Part shown: piece after piece, positions 1 to 6,054 of the stretch
Layout: every line of letters starts with the position of its first letter
Numbering within the stretch: the first letter of the stretch is position 1
Assembly: GCF_001005825.1 (NCBI RefSeq)
Contig: NZ_LBHV01000018.1
Span: 1-49,366 of the forward strand
Direction of reading: 5' to 3'
DNA: 49,366 nucleotides
Source of the DNA: Rhizobium sp. LC145
Lineage (GTDB): Bacteria; Pseudomonadota; Alphaproteobacteria; Rhizobiales; Rhizobiaceae
Program-made: the position numbers and the translations under genes
The notes under the pieces: model-generated
Told to the model about the DNA's origin: nothing
Database searches by the model: none
The model's input: the letters and a program-made list of their open reading frames with translations, nothing else

Positions 1-77
1 CGCCCGGCCGGGCGAAATGCTGCAGCTCTACCAGGGCATGCGCACCCGTCATTGCCGCAGGATCATACCGGATGCGC
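1..77. repeat. Terminal direct repeat, left copy (circular junction)
   Basis: Bases 1-77 are identical to 49290-49366. The repeat lies inside one continuous reading frame (49201 into 346), so it is an assembly overlap of a circular molecule rather than a biological terminal repeat. The circle is 49,289 bp. Confidence 0.93.
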
Positions 78-346
78 CTTGCGTCGGCGTCGACCGGATC
101 ATCATCGAGCGCCGGCGGGTCGAGATCTCGGGGATCGAGATCAACGGCGTCCGGCTTTCGGCCGACGAGATCGAGGCCTTTGCACGCGCCGATGGGTTCG
201 CACCCGAGCAGCTGCTCGGCGCCGGCGGCTTGGACAGCATCTTCGCCCGGCACAATATGGGGATGTTCTGGTCGCTCAATCATCCGGAAGGCGGCAACTT
301 CGAAGGCGTGTTGATCCGCTGGCAGCCTCCCAGAGAAGCGGCATAA
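1..346 (+). CDS. ASCH-domain-like small phage protein, 3' part
   Basis: This is the 3' part of a gene starting at 49201. Joined across the circular junction it encodes 144 residues. Position 17 is an in-frame internal Met (residue 36), not the true start. The N-terminal part (in the right-hand copy) has the look of ASCH-type proteins: a short hydrophobic strand, then ESGIKRQTVRA, then a strand around LQLYQGMRT with basic residues. ASCH domains are RNA- or nucleotide-binding folds and are common as small phage genes; no specific substrate can be assigned. It is the last gene of the rightward early operon, followed by about 120 bp and the serine recombinase. The family call rests on recognition of pattern only. 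Confidence 0.75.
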   Translation, partial: ARPGEMLQLYQGMRTRHCRRIIPDAPCVGVDRIIIERRRVEISGIEINGVRLSADEIEAFARADGFAPEQLLGAGGLDSIFARHNMGMFWSLNHPEGGNFEGVLIRWQPPREAA

Positions 347-465
347 TGGAGCGTCCGGAAAACGGTCGTTTGTCAGCCGGCGCCGAATGCTTCCACCATA
401 GTTGCGAATCAATGGGAAATCGGAAACATTCCAAAGTTATCGAAATAACGGATGATTCTTGCGCC

Positions 466-1086
466 ATGGCTTTGATCGGCTACGTCAGAGTTTCAACTGA
501 TGACCAGGACACCACCCTACAGCGTGACGCCCTTACCAGGGCTGGCTGTGACAAGATTTTTTCGGACGTTGCTTCCGGCGCGAAGGCCGACCGGCCGGGA
601 TTGACCGAGGCGATGCGCTTCCTGCGAGACGGAGACACTTTCGTTGTCTGGAAACTCGATCGCGCCGGCCGATCGCTGAAACACCTGGTGGACCTCGTCG
701 TCGAGCTGGAGAAGAAGAAGGTCGGCTTTAAGTCGCTCACAGAGGAAATCGACACGACCACACCAAACGGTCGGCTGTTCTTCCATCTGTTTGGAGCATT
801 CGCCCAGTTCGAACGCGACCTCATCAGCGAGCGCACCCGCGCCGGCCTGATGGCGGCGAGCGCTAAGGGACGCAAAGGCGGCCGCAAGCCGGTAGTGGAT
901 GCGGAAAAGCTGAAGCGCGCGAAAGAGTTGATCAAGAGTGGACTGAACGTGAAGGAGGCCGCCGGCCGCCTTAAAGTCGGGAAGTCCGCACTTTACGACG
1001 CACTCAAGGCCGAGCGGGGCGGCGCGCCGCTGCTGCCGGCAGTTTTAGGAAACACGAGGTCTCAGAGTGAACCGATAAGGGCATAA
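466..1086 (+). CDS. Small serine recombinase (resolvase/invertase family)
   Basis: 206 residues. The N-terminal catalytic domain (about 1-135) begins MALIGYVRVSTDDQ, with catalytic Ser10 in YVRVS, followed by the family motifs KLDRAGRS, FFHLFGAFAQFERDL and ERTRAGL. A C-terminal helix-turn-helix (about 150-190, GLNVKEAAGRLKVGKSALY) binds the crossover site. The family joins DNA through a 5'-phosphoserine. In a plasmid-like phage with no tyrosine integrase its likely role is resolving multimers, although tail-fibre inversion by Pin/Gin-type enzymes is the alternative; no inverted fibre segment is visible. The upstream 120 bp contains the palindromes AAACG-gt-CGTTT (360-371) and GTTAT-cgaa-ATAAC (436-449), possible recombination-site arms. 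The ATG at 466 gives the normal family N-terminus; the frame stays open upstream without recognisable content. Confidence 0.92.
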   Translation: MALIGYVRVSTDDQDTTLQRDALTRAGCDKIFSDVASGAKADRPGLTEAMRFLRDGDTFVVWKLDRAGRSLKHLVDLVVELEKKKVGFKSLTEEIDTTTPNGRLFFHLFGAFAQFERDLISERTRAGLMAASAKGRKGGRKPVVDAEKLKRAKELIKSGLNVKEAAGRLKVGKSALYDALKAERGGAPLLPAVLGNTRSQSEPIRA

Positions 1087-1090
1087 AGTA

Positions 1091-1122
1091 AAAGCCCCGC
1101 CTTTGGCGAGGCAGGGCTTTTT
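1091..1122 (+). terminator. Rho-independent terminator after the recombinase
   Basis: Stem AAAGCCC (1091-1097) pairs with GGGCTTT (1114-1120), with an inner CGCC-ttt-GGCG hairpin and a short bulge, followed by Ts. It begins 4 bp after the recombinase stop and closes the rightward early operon. Confidence 0.85.
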
Positions 1123-1264
1123 GGATGATAGGCAACTATGGTGAGCGCCCAAGAACACGCTCAACATAGTCCACAGAATTAAAACCTGCAAGAGTCACGA
1201 CTCGCGGGAATGCAGATTCTTTGCCCTGAGTCCATGCCCTTCCCAAAGTGGAAGGACGGGAAGC

Positions 1265-1981
1265 ATGTTCAAGCAGATGGGTGCCGCGCTGGCGATCGTG
1301 CCGGCGAAGGGTAGGCGTGCGCGCACGCCGGTCCACCGCAACTCGCGGCTTGCGGGTCACTGCGAGGGAGTGTTCTGGCGCCGCACGACGCGTCAGGATG
1401 CCAGGCGCATCGTACTCGCCGCACGCAAGTATGAGATCGCCAATAAGCAGCACGGTTGCCGCAATGGCCCGCTTGGTGCTGTCGGTATCGAGATCCTTGA
1501 GTATCTTGCAAACCTGATCGACTTCAGGACCGGCCGCCTTGAGCCATCGCTTGATACGATGATGGCTAAACTGCGCCGCTCCCGTGATGCGATCGTGCGT
1601 GGGCTGAAAGCGTTGCGCCAGCATGGCTTCATTGACTGGCTGCGTCGCTATGTGCCGACAGAGAATGAAGGCAAGGGCCCGCAGGTCAAGCAGACCAGCA
1701 ATGCTTATCGCCTCGCCCTGCCCCCGAGGGCTGCCGCATGCCTGGGCCGCTATGGCGAAGCCCCTCCCCTCCCCGAGGATCGCGAACAAGCCGATATGGA
1801 GCGTGTAGCCGTTATCGAGGAACACCGTAAAGGCTTAGCGCTGGATCAGCTGGCACTCTTTGACGTTGGCGATAACCGGTTAGGACAAGCCCTCGCCCGG
1901 CTTGGTTCTTTCATTAAGCAACGCGAGTCCGCCAGACAGACTGAATCCCCATCTAGATTCCTTAGTAAGAGAGAAGAATGA
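1265..1981 (+). CDS. Winged-helix plasmid replication initiator-like protein
   Basis: 238 residues. The core (about 55-150) reads like the helix-turn-helix replication proteins (often called RepA or replication protein A) of alphaproteobacterial plasmids: a segment RNGPLGAVGIEILEYL, then RTGRLEPSLDTMMAKLRRSR and IVRGLKALRQHGFIDWLRR, which is a DNA-recognition helix plus wing, then a linker to a charged C-terminus. The position directly before parA and its partner supports a replication role. A basic N-terminus (RRARTPVHRNSR) precedes the domain; the ATG at 1265 has a GGGAAG stretch just upstream, and an ATG at 1277 is an alternative. Known: such proteins bind iterons or act as replication activators. 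Inferred: this one initiates plasmid-state replication. A purely regulatory winged-helix protein cannot be excluded. Confidence 0.7.
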   Translation: MFKQMGAALAIVPAKGRRARTPVHRNSRLAGHCEGVFWRRTTRQDARRIVLAARKYEIANKQHGCRNGPLGAVGIEILEYLANLIDFRTGRLEPSLDTMMAKLRRSRDAIVRGLKALRQHGFIDWLRRYVPTENEGKGPQVKQTSNAYRLALPPRAAACLGRYGEAPPLPEDREQADMERVAVIEEHRKGLALDQLALFDVGDNRLGQALARLGSFIKQRESARQTESPSRFLSKREE

Positions 1982-2127
1982 GCGGTCGCCGCTTACAGCG
2001 TCCGCTAACGCGGCCGCGCGGCGGGCACACCGAGATAGGTTTCTTAAAAAGGTCTAGCCTTGCGACCTTTTGCGAATGTTGCATGGGCTCTTGAAAGAGA
2101 GCCTGCCGAAATCGCCAATTCCATTAT

Positions 2128-2231
2128 TGACGCATCTGCGTCATGATTAACGCACGTCAACGTAAGTGCAGTATAATGCGGGATGAAGCGCGATAACGCA
2201 TTTGCGTCCATCATGTAGAATGTTAACGTAT
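2128..2231 (+). promoter_or_regulatory. parA promoter with repeated TRACGCA palindromes (operator or parS-like)
   Basis: This lies in the 308-bp gap between the replication gene and parA. Two 16-bp near-palindromes occur, TGACGCATCTGCGTCA (2128-2143) and TAACGCATTTGCGTCC (2194-2209), plus half-sites TAACGCA (2148-2154) and TTAACGTA (2223-2230). A TATAAT at 2172-2177 lies between the palindromes, so bound protein would cover the parA promoter. The same element recurs right after the operon at 3249-3279. The rest of the gap (1982-2127) holds nothing I can name. Confidence 0.7.
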
Positions 2232-2289
2232 GGGCAAGCATTATCGTTGATCATGACGCCTCATCGTCCACCAAAAGAAAGGCTCCCCG

Positions 2290-2964
2290 ATGCCAGTGAT
2301 CGCCGTTGCCAACCCGAAGGGCGGAGCGGGCAAGTCGACAACGACGCTCGTCCTCGCCACCACGCTTGCCCGCCAGGGCGCGAGCGTCACCATTCTGGAC
2401 TGCGACCGCAACCAGCCGATAGCAGGATGGAGGGCAGGGGGGTCGCAAAATCCAGTCATCGTCGACAGCGCCACCGATGAGGAGAGTTTTAAGCAAAAGC
2501 TCGACGAACACCGCCGGCTCCGCCAGTTCGTATTCGTCGACCTTGAAGGAACCGCAAGCCGCCTGATGTCCCGCGCTTTGTTCCGCGCGCACCTGGTCAT
2601 AATCCCTATCCAGGCGAGCCCCACGGACGCGGAGCTTGCAGCGCGAGCGATCCACCTGATCAAGGACGAGGGGGATGCCTTCGACAAGACAATTCCGTTC
2701 CGCGTCCTGTTCACCCGCACGTCACCGCAGATCCCGACGAAGCTGGAAAAGGCCATTATCAAACAGCTTCAGGCCGGCAGCATCCCGCAGTTCAAGTCGC
2801 ATCTGAACGAGCGGGCCGCGTTTAAAAGCATGTTCTTCCATCAGCTCGACCTTCAGGAGCTGGACCCGGCCGAGGTGAACGGGCTGCCGCAGGCGCGCGA
2901 CAATGCTCTCCGGCTGACGGAAGAGCTGGTAGACATCGTCATTGAGAAGGAGGCTGCAGAATGA
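2290..2964 (+). CDS. parA: ParA-family partition ATPase (VirC1-like)
   Basis: 224 residues. A deviant Walker A box, KGGAGKST, sits at residues 10-17 after the strand MPVIAVAN, followed by LDCDRNQP (Walker A') near 37 and the Walker B region FVFVDLEG near 78. The length and the absence of an N-terminal DNA-binding domain match small type Ib ParA proteins and Agrobacterium VirC1. It would drive segregation of the plasmid form together with the small DNA-binding protein encoded next (4-bp overlap). Repeated TRACGCA elements on both sides are the candidate centromere or operator. It is the first gene of a two-gene operon with a TATAAT -10 box about 115 bp upstream. Confidence 0.92.
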   Translation: MPVIAVANPKGGAGKSTTTLVLATTLARQGASVTILDCDRNQPIAGWRAGGSQNPVIVDSATDEESFKQKLDEHRRLRQFVFVDLEGTASRLMSRALFRAHLVIIPIQASPTDAELAARAIHLIKDEGDAFDKTIPFRVLFTRTSPQIPTKLEKAIIKQLQAGSIPQFKSHLNERAAFKSMFFHQLDLQELDPAEVNGLPQARDNALRLTEELVDIVIEKEAAE

Positions 2965-3251
2965 GCGGGAAAAATTTGGGCTTCGATCGCCTCGCCAGCA
3001 TCAAACCGGATACCGAGCCGGAAACCGTCGTACCCGATCGCAAGATAGACGAGGTCGCGGAGAAGCATGGCTTCGTTTCGCGGGAACCGGTGCAAAAGAT
3101 CGTCCGCAGGAAGGAGGCGGAGCCCTCCGCCAACCTGAATATTCGCCCGCCGATATCGACTTATAACCGGTTCGTATCATGGGCGATGCAAAACCGGCTA
3201 AGCTATCCCGAGGCACTGAAAGAGCTGATGGATAAGGCCGGCGTTCCTTGA
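2961..3251 (+). CDS. Small ParA partner, probable ribbon-helix-helix DNA-binding protein
   Basis: 96 residues, overlapping parA by 4 bp (ATGA), so translationally coupled. The N-terminal half is polar and probably disordered (DRLASIKPDTEPETVV, then KIVRRKEAEP). The C-terminal half (about 58-96) starts with a strand-like LNIRPPIS and continues as two short helices (YNRFVSWAMQNR, SYPEALKELMDKAG), the layout of ribbon-helix-helix partition proteins such as ParG and VirC2-type proteins. Its likely job is to bind the TRACGCA repeats flanking the operon, stimulate ParA and repress the parA promoter. The assignment rests on size, position and predicted fold, not on a diagnostic motif. Confidence 0.72.
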   Translation: MSGKNLGFDRLASIKPDTEPETVVPDRKIDEVAEKHGFVSREPVQKIVRRKEAEPSANLNIRPPISTYNRFVSWAMQNRLSYPEALKELMDKAGVP

Positions 3252-3279
3252 CGCATATGCGTTAACGCAAATTGACGCA
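3249..3279. repeat. TRACGCA repeat cluster downstream of the par operon
   Basis: Palindrome TGACGCATATGCGTTA (3249-3264) overlaps the stop codon of the ParA partner. TAACGCA (3263-3269) and TGACGCA (3273-3279) follow. These match the elements upstream of parA, so the operon is bracketed by the same sites, as expected for a centromere-like site. Confidence 0.72.
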
Positions 3280-3420
3280 TTGCATGCGAGAATGCCCTAC
3301 CTGTAATCTGCCGCCGTAGGTACTGAAACCAAAGTCTGTTTTCGGTTTCTAACTGAGGCGAATACCGTCAAGATACAAGAGCTTATGTCGGCAGGAGAAA
3401 TCCCGTCCATGGAAGTATAA

Positions 3421-3448
3421 AGCCGCCCCGATCTTCGGAGCGGCCTTT
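3421..3448 (+). terminator. Probable terminator after the par operon
   Basis: Hairpin GCCGC-c-CCG-atctt-CGG-a-GCGGC followed by only CTTTCC. The stem is strong and the T tract short. The same stem sequence is used in the terminator at 4908-4941. Apart from the repeats at 3249-3279 the stretch 3280-3420 holds nothing recognisable. Confidence 0.6.
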
Positions 3449-3496
3449 CCTATTGAAGGGCAGGGGTGCGCGATTGTGGTTCCTGCCAAGGAACGC

Positions 3497-3531
3497 TTGA
3501 CAGAGCGCTAAAATAAGAACATTTAAAGAAC
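3497..3531 (+). promoter_or_regulatory. SOS promoter: LexA box over the -10 region
   Basis: GAAC-ATTTAAA-GAAC (3517-3531) is an exact match to the alphaproteobacterial LexA box GAAC-N7-GAAC. TTGACA at 3497-3502 is a perfect -35; the best -10, TTTAAA (3522-3527), lies in the spacer of the box, 19 bp away. The box ends 42 bp before the ATG at 3574. Confidence 0.72.
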
Positions 3532-3573
3532 GCGCTTTGCGGCGGCGCTTGATGAAAACATAAGGTCGCCGCC

Positions 3574-4041
3574 ATGGATGATATCACCCGAGAACTCAAG
3601 TCTGCCATTGCCGTGCAGATAGGTTGCTTATCAAAACCCAGTATCAATGCATTCGCCGGCACTGGTCGGTCGCGCCGGCGGCATGCCGGCGATATCCATG
3701 CAATTGCTCGCCAGCTCATGGAGCGGGGAACGTTCGGTCCATTCTCCTTTCACTGGGACTTCGGAAACAGAGAGCCGGCCGGCCGGCACGATGTCTATCT
3801 GACCGTTTTTACCGCACTCTTCGATATCGATGATGACGACGCGAAACGGTGGACGGATAGAGCCGAATGGGACATTGCCCGGCATGAGGCGGCCGGCGAC
3901 ATCGCCCGAGCTTTGACGAGGAAATTCGATGTCGCCAAGCGACGGCTCACTTTATCGCAAGCTGATCCTGAAAATCCCGGCCAGGCTGGCAGCGCGCACA
4001 GCCTGAGCAACAGCAGGTATGAGGATAATCGGGACTGGTAG
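3574..4041 (+). CDS. Unknown protein under probable SOS control
   Basis: 155 residues; I do not recognise a family. It has no signal peptide or membrane segment. The N-terminus is a short amphipathic helix (MDDITRELKSAIAVQIG), followed by a basic stretch (GRSRRRHAGD), a helix with ARQLMERG, an aromatic segment (FGPFSFHWDFG) and an acidic stretch (FDIDDDDAKR). The C-terminal 30 residues look disordered. The ATG at 3574 has only weak ribosome-binding sequence. The reason to take it as real is the promoter 42 bp upstream, with a perfect -35 and an exact LexA box. It stands alone between the par operon and higBA. It could be a damage-response or prophage-induction factor; that is inference from its control only. 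Confidence 0.6.
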   Translation: MDDITRELKSAIAVQIGCLSKPSINAFAGTGRSRRRHAGDIHAIARQLMERGTFGPFSFHWDFGNREPAGRHDVYLTVFTALFDIDDDDAKRWTDRAEWDIARHEAAGDIARALTRKFDVAKRRLTLSQADPENPGQAGSAHSLSNSRYEDNRDW

Positions 4042-4074
4042 TCTCAAAGAACCATTCCGATACCCTGACGCGCT

Positions 4075-4127
4075 GTAAGCAATCCGCTTACGATGCTATT
4101 GACAATCGTAAGCAACTTGCTTACATT
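4075..4127 (+). promoter_or_regulatory. higBA promoter with two 17-bp palindromic operators
   Basis: Operators GTAAGCAATCCGCTTAC (4075-4091) and GTAAGCAACTTGCTTAC (4108-4124) are inverted repeats GTAAGC/GCTTAC whose starts lie 33 bp apart, about three helical turns. TTGACA (4099-4104), a 17-bp spacer and TACATT (4122-4127) form a strong promoter overlapped by the second operator. This is the layout expected for autorepression by the antitoxin. Confidence 0.88.
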
Positions 4128-4177
4128 CTCGCCATTGTTAACAGCCAATGGGCAGCGCATGGAAACGTAGGAATGAC

Positions 4178-4456
4178 ATGATTAAGACATTTAAGAGCAA
4201 AGCGCTCAAAGAGCTTTTTGAAACAGGAAAATCAAGCAAGGTTCGGGAAGATCTTCAAAAGCGGATTTTGGTTCGATTGGACCGCCTAGAACAGGCGACC
4301 AACTTAAGCGATCTAAAGCTGCCGGGGTTTAACTTTCACCCATTGAAGGGCTTCGATCCGACGCGGTACACAATCCATATCAATGGCCCATGGTGCATCA
4401 CGTTTGAATTTGAAAATGGCGAAGCATCCCAAGTTGATCTGGAGCAATACCACTAA
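4178..4456 (+). CDS. higB: HigB/RelE-type mRNA interferase toxin
   Basis: 92 residues, the usual HigB length. It starts MIKTFKSKALKELFETG, and shows the family pattern: RLDRLEQA in the middle helix, LPGFNFHPLKG, RYTIHINGPWCITFEFENG and a C-terminal V-DLEQYH close to the family's typical D-YH ending. HigB toxins cleave mRNA on translating ribosomes. The start at 4178 is chosen because it gives the standard N-terminus and has GTAGGA upstream; an in-frame ATG at 4148 would add ten atypical residues. The toxin gene precedes the antitoxin, as normal for hig loci. A 64-bp gap with a strong hairpin separates the two genes. Confidence 0.93.
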   Translation: MIKTFKSKALKELFETGKSSKVREDLQKRILVRLDRLEQATNLSDLKLPGFNFHPLKGFDPTRYTIHINGPWCITFEFENGEASQVDLEQYH

Positions 4457-4461
4457 CAAAT

Positions 4462-4490
4462 CCAGCGCCAGCTTAGACGGCTGGCGCTGG
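4462..4490 (+). other. Perfect 11-bp hairpin between higB and higA
   Basis: CCAGCGCCAGC (4462-4472), 7-nt loop, GCTGGCGCTGG (4480-4490). No T tract follows, so it is not a standard terminator. It may attenuate or stabilise the transcript between toxin and antitoxin. Confidence 0.75.
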
Positions 4491-4537
4491 TAACTGCCGA
4501 GGCAGCAGTTCCTAGAAAGATGACTATGGAGAAGAGA

Positions 4538-4843
4538 ATGGCTTACGATGTAGCAAGGCCCCTCAAGAGGTGCCCGTCTCATCCGGGCGCGTTACTCAAT
4601 GACATTATACCGGAGACCGGTAAGAGCAAGATTGAAATTGCCAGCATGCTCGGGATTTCTCGACAGCAGTTGCATGATATTTTGGCCGAAAGGAAGCCCG
4701 TCTCCGCGAATGTGGCAGCGCGCCTGGGAAAGCTTTTTGGTGACGGCGCAACGGTATGGCTGCGTATGCAGGCCGCATATGACGCATGGCATGCCGAAAA
4801 CAGCATTGATCTGAGCGCAGTTCCCACACTGGAAATGGCGTAA
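4538..4843 (+). CDS. higA: HigA-family antitoxin (XRE helix-turn-helix)
   Basis: 101 residues. The N-terminus RCPSHPGALLNDIIPETGKSK is the hallmark of the HigA/VapI branch of XRE proteins, followed by the helix-turn-helix IEIASMLGISRQQLHDILAERKPVS and the downstream GDGATVWLRMQAAYDAWHA signature. It should neutralise HigB and, as a dimer, bind the two GTAAGC/GCTTAC palindromes upstream of higB. Translation most likely starts at 4538, which has GGAG 5 bp ahead; in-frame ATGs at 4520 and 4526 are possible. It is the second gene of the higBA operon and is followed by a strong terminator. Confidence 0.93.
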   Translation: MAYDVARPLKRCPSHPGALLNDIIPETGKSKIEIASMLGISRQQLHDILAERKPVSANVAARLGKLFGDGATVWLRMQAAYDAWHAENSIDLSAVPTLEMA

Positions 4844-4907
4844 CCGCCTTCCGCACGGAGAGATTTGAGAAGGGAAGCCAAAGGCCCCTTTATCAAGACC
4901 AGAAACC

Positions 4908-4941
4908 AAAAAAGCCGCCCCGTTTCCGGAGCGGCTTTTTT
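4908..4941. terminator. Bidirectional terminator (higBA / end of late transcription)
   Basis: GCCGCcCCG-tttc-CGGaGCGGC with a T run on the right (4936-4941) and an A run on the left (4908-4913), so it can stop transcription from both sides. It ends the higBA operon. It is also the first terminator met by leftward late transcripts passing the holin gene, since none lies at 5323/5324. Confidence 0.88.
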
Positions 4942-5014
4942 AGTTCTTAAACAGGCAATCGGGAACGATTCCCATTGATCCCGGTTGAAATGCTCGACGT
5001 GCGGAGTTCGTCCG

Positions 5015-5323
5015 ATGCAAGGCGTATGGAGTAAACCGATCGAAGCCGAGCTGGGAAAGATCGGCGCCTATAAGGTTATCAGCGACACAGAGGAGGCGGC
5101 CCGTGTCCTGCTTTACGAATGGCCGACAAAAAGAGGCACCGCCTACAGTACGGCAAAACAGGCCTGCCTTGCAGTTTTGGAAGGCAAGCAAGATCCCGAT
5201 CGTGCACGGGAAGCTTTTCTAGCCGCCGCAACCGAAGCGGATATCAGCACCCGGATATGGCAGCGCGACGTTCCGGAGGGCAAACCGGTCAACACGCGCT
5301 TTGGCAAGCGGCGCAGGCGCTGA
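5015..5323 (+). CDS. DUF982-family protein
   Basis: 102 residues from the ATG at 5015 (an ATG at 4985 would add ten residues; CGGAG lies 8 bp ahead of 5015). The pattern WSKPIEAELGKIGAYKVISDTEEAARVLLYEWPTK, then AYSTAKQACLAVLEGK and ARxAFLAAATEADI, is the standard order of DUF982 proteins, which are multi-copy in Rhizobiales and rare elsewhere. Function is unknown. The presence of this family is one of the better host clues. The gene converges with the holin gene with no gap between stop codons, so late leftward transcripts would run antisense through it. It may be host-derived cargo. Confidence 0.85.
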   Translation: MQGVWSKPIEAELGKIGAYKVISDTEEAARVLLYEWPTKRGTAYSTAKQACLAVLEGKQDPDRAREAFLAAATEADISTRIWQRDVPEGKPVNTRFGKRRRR

Positions 5324-5644
5324 TTACGCCGACTTGCGCGCAATCCATTTCTGCAAAAGCACCTCCATGCCCCGAGGCCCCAGATAGGCGAGGGCGGCGA
5401 TCAGCCCCGTGGAAACCGGCTGCCCGAGATCGAAGTAGGACGCCGCACTTTCACCGACCAGCGCCATGCCGAGAGCAACCGGAAACTCCCATAGCAGCTC
5501 TATGCCGAAGAATTTCCGATGCCCCTTGCGCGCCTCGTTGCCGTGCCACATGGCGCGGCCGACCATGGCGGCAAGTATTGTCGTCGCCGCTCCGCCCATC
5601 CAGGCGTTCAGCAGCTCAATGAGCGAATTGTATTTGTCGGGCAT
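5324..5644 (-). CDS. Holin, LydA-like family
   Basis: 106 residues beginning MPDKYNSLIELLNAW. Hydrophobic segments are visible at about 15-35 (GGAATTILAAMVGRAMW), 47-65 (FFGIELLWEFPVALGMALVG) and 75-92 (GLIAALAYLGPRG). The order matches LydA/holin superfamily III proteins seen beside phage lysis genes. A holin permeabilises the inner membrane to release or activate the endolysin. It is the last gene of the leftward late region, after the spanin pair. The start at 5644 gives the family N-terminus; the frame extends upstream without similar content. Confidence 0.82.
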   Translation of the reverse strand: MPDKYNSLIELLNAWMGGAATTILAAMVGRAMWHGNEARKGHRKFFGIELLWEFPVALGMALVGESAASYFDLGQPVSTGLIAALAYLGPRGMEVLLQKWIARKSA

Positions 5645-5672
5645 GGCCGGCCTTTTCGTCAGTGGGTGAAAG

Positions 5673-5891
5673 CTATTTTCGGCATGCCGGATCGCGCCGG
5701 CACTGCTCGTTATTGGTATGGATGGCCGGCCCGGCAGTGGCATCTTGCGAGGCAAGGCGCGCAGCGGCCGGATCGGAAAACCTTACGATCTGATAACCCG
5801 CGCCGTCACTCACACTCCCGCTCTGGCAAGCCGCTGTCACGCATGAAGACAAGACAACGATCGCGATCCGAAAGCCTGCGGAAATTCGCAT
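5673..5891 (-). CDS. Outer-membrane spanin lipoprotein (Rz1-like), nested
   Basis: 72 residues in a different frame, starting inside the Rz-like gene and running past its end (86-bp overlap). It has a basic start (MRISAGFRIA), a hydrophobic signal (IVVLSSCVTA) and a cysteine in a TAAC lipobox-like site at about residue 22, then a short polar mature part. Rz1 proteins are small outer-membrane lipoproteins that pair with Rz across the periplasm to fuse the membranes at lysis. The -3 Thr is not ideal for a lipobox, but the nested layout is characteristic. Confidence 0.82.
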   Translation of the reverse strand: MRISAGFRIAIVVLSSCVTAACQSGSVSDGAGYQIVRFSDPAAARLASQDATAGPAIHTNNEQCRRDPACRK

Positions 5892-6054
5892 TGTTCTTCT
5901 CCAGTTTCTCGATGCGATTGAGTGCATTCTTGGCCGCCTCGATTTTGGCGGCCTCGGCCGCTTCCTGCCGGCCGTAGAAATAGGCAGGAGCGGCCATGAG
6001 GGCGCCGCCGACGATCGCGCCGGCACCAAGCTTCATCCAGTCGAGGAGGCCCAT
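5806..6054 (-). CDS. Inner-membrane spanin (Rz-like)
   Basis: 82 residues: an N-terminal membrane segment (LGAGAIVGGALMAAPAYFYG, about 8-27) followed by a helical, coiled-coil-prone part rich in Ala, Glu and Lys (EAAEAAKIEAAKNALNRIEK) and a short C-terminus (RERECE-like ending). This is the layout of an inner-membrane spanin. Its ATG overlaps the endolysin stop (TGATG), and an Rz1-like lipoprotein gene is nested in its 3' half. It acts in the last step of lysis. Confidence 0.82.
   Translation of the reverse strand: MGLLDWMKLGAGAIVGGALMAAPAYFYGRQEAAEAAKIEAAKNALNRIEKLEKNNANFRRLSDRDRCLVFMRDSGLPERECE

Noticed and set aside
466..1086. Tail-fibre invertase system
   Set aside because: One fibre gene only, no inverted partial copy of fibre sequence and the recombinase is about 15 kb from it.
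1136..1825. 229-residue open frame on the minus strand opposite the replication gene
   Set aside because: Opposes a convincing winged-helix gene; composition atypical, no start signal.
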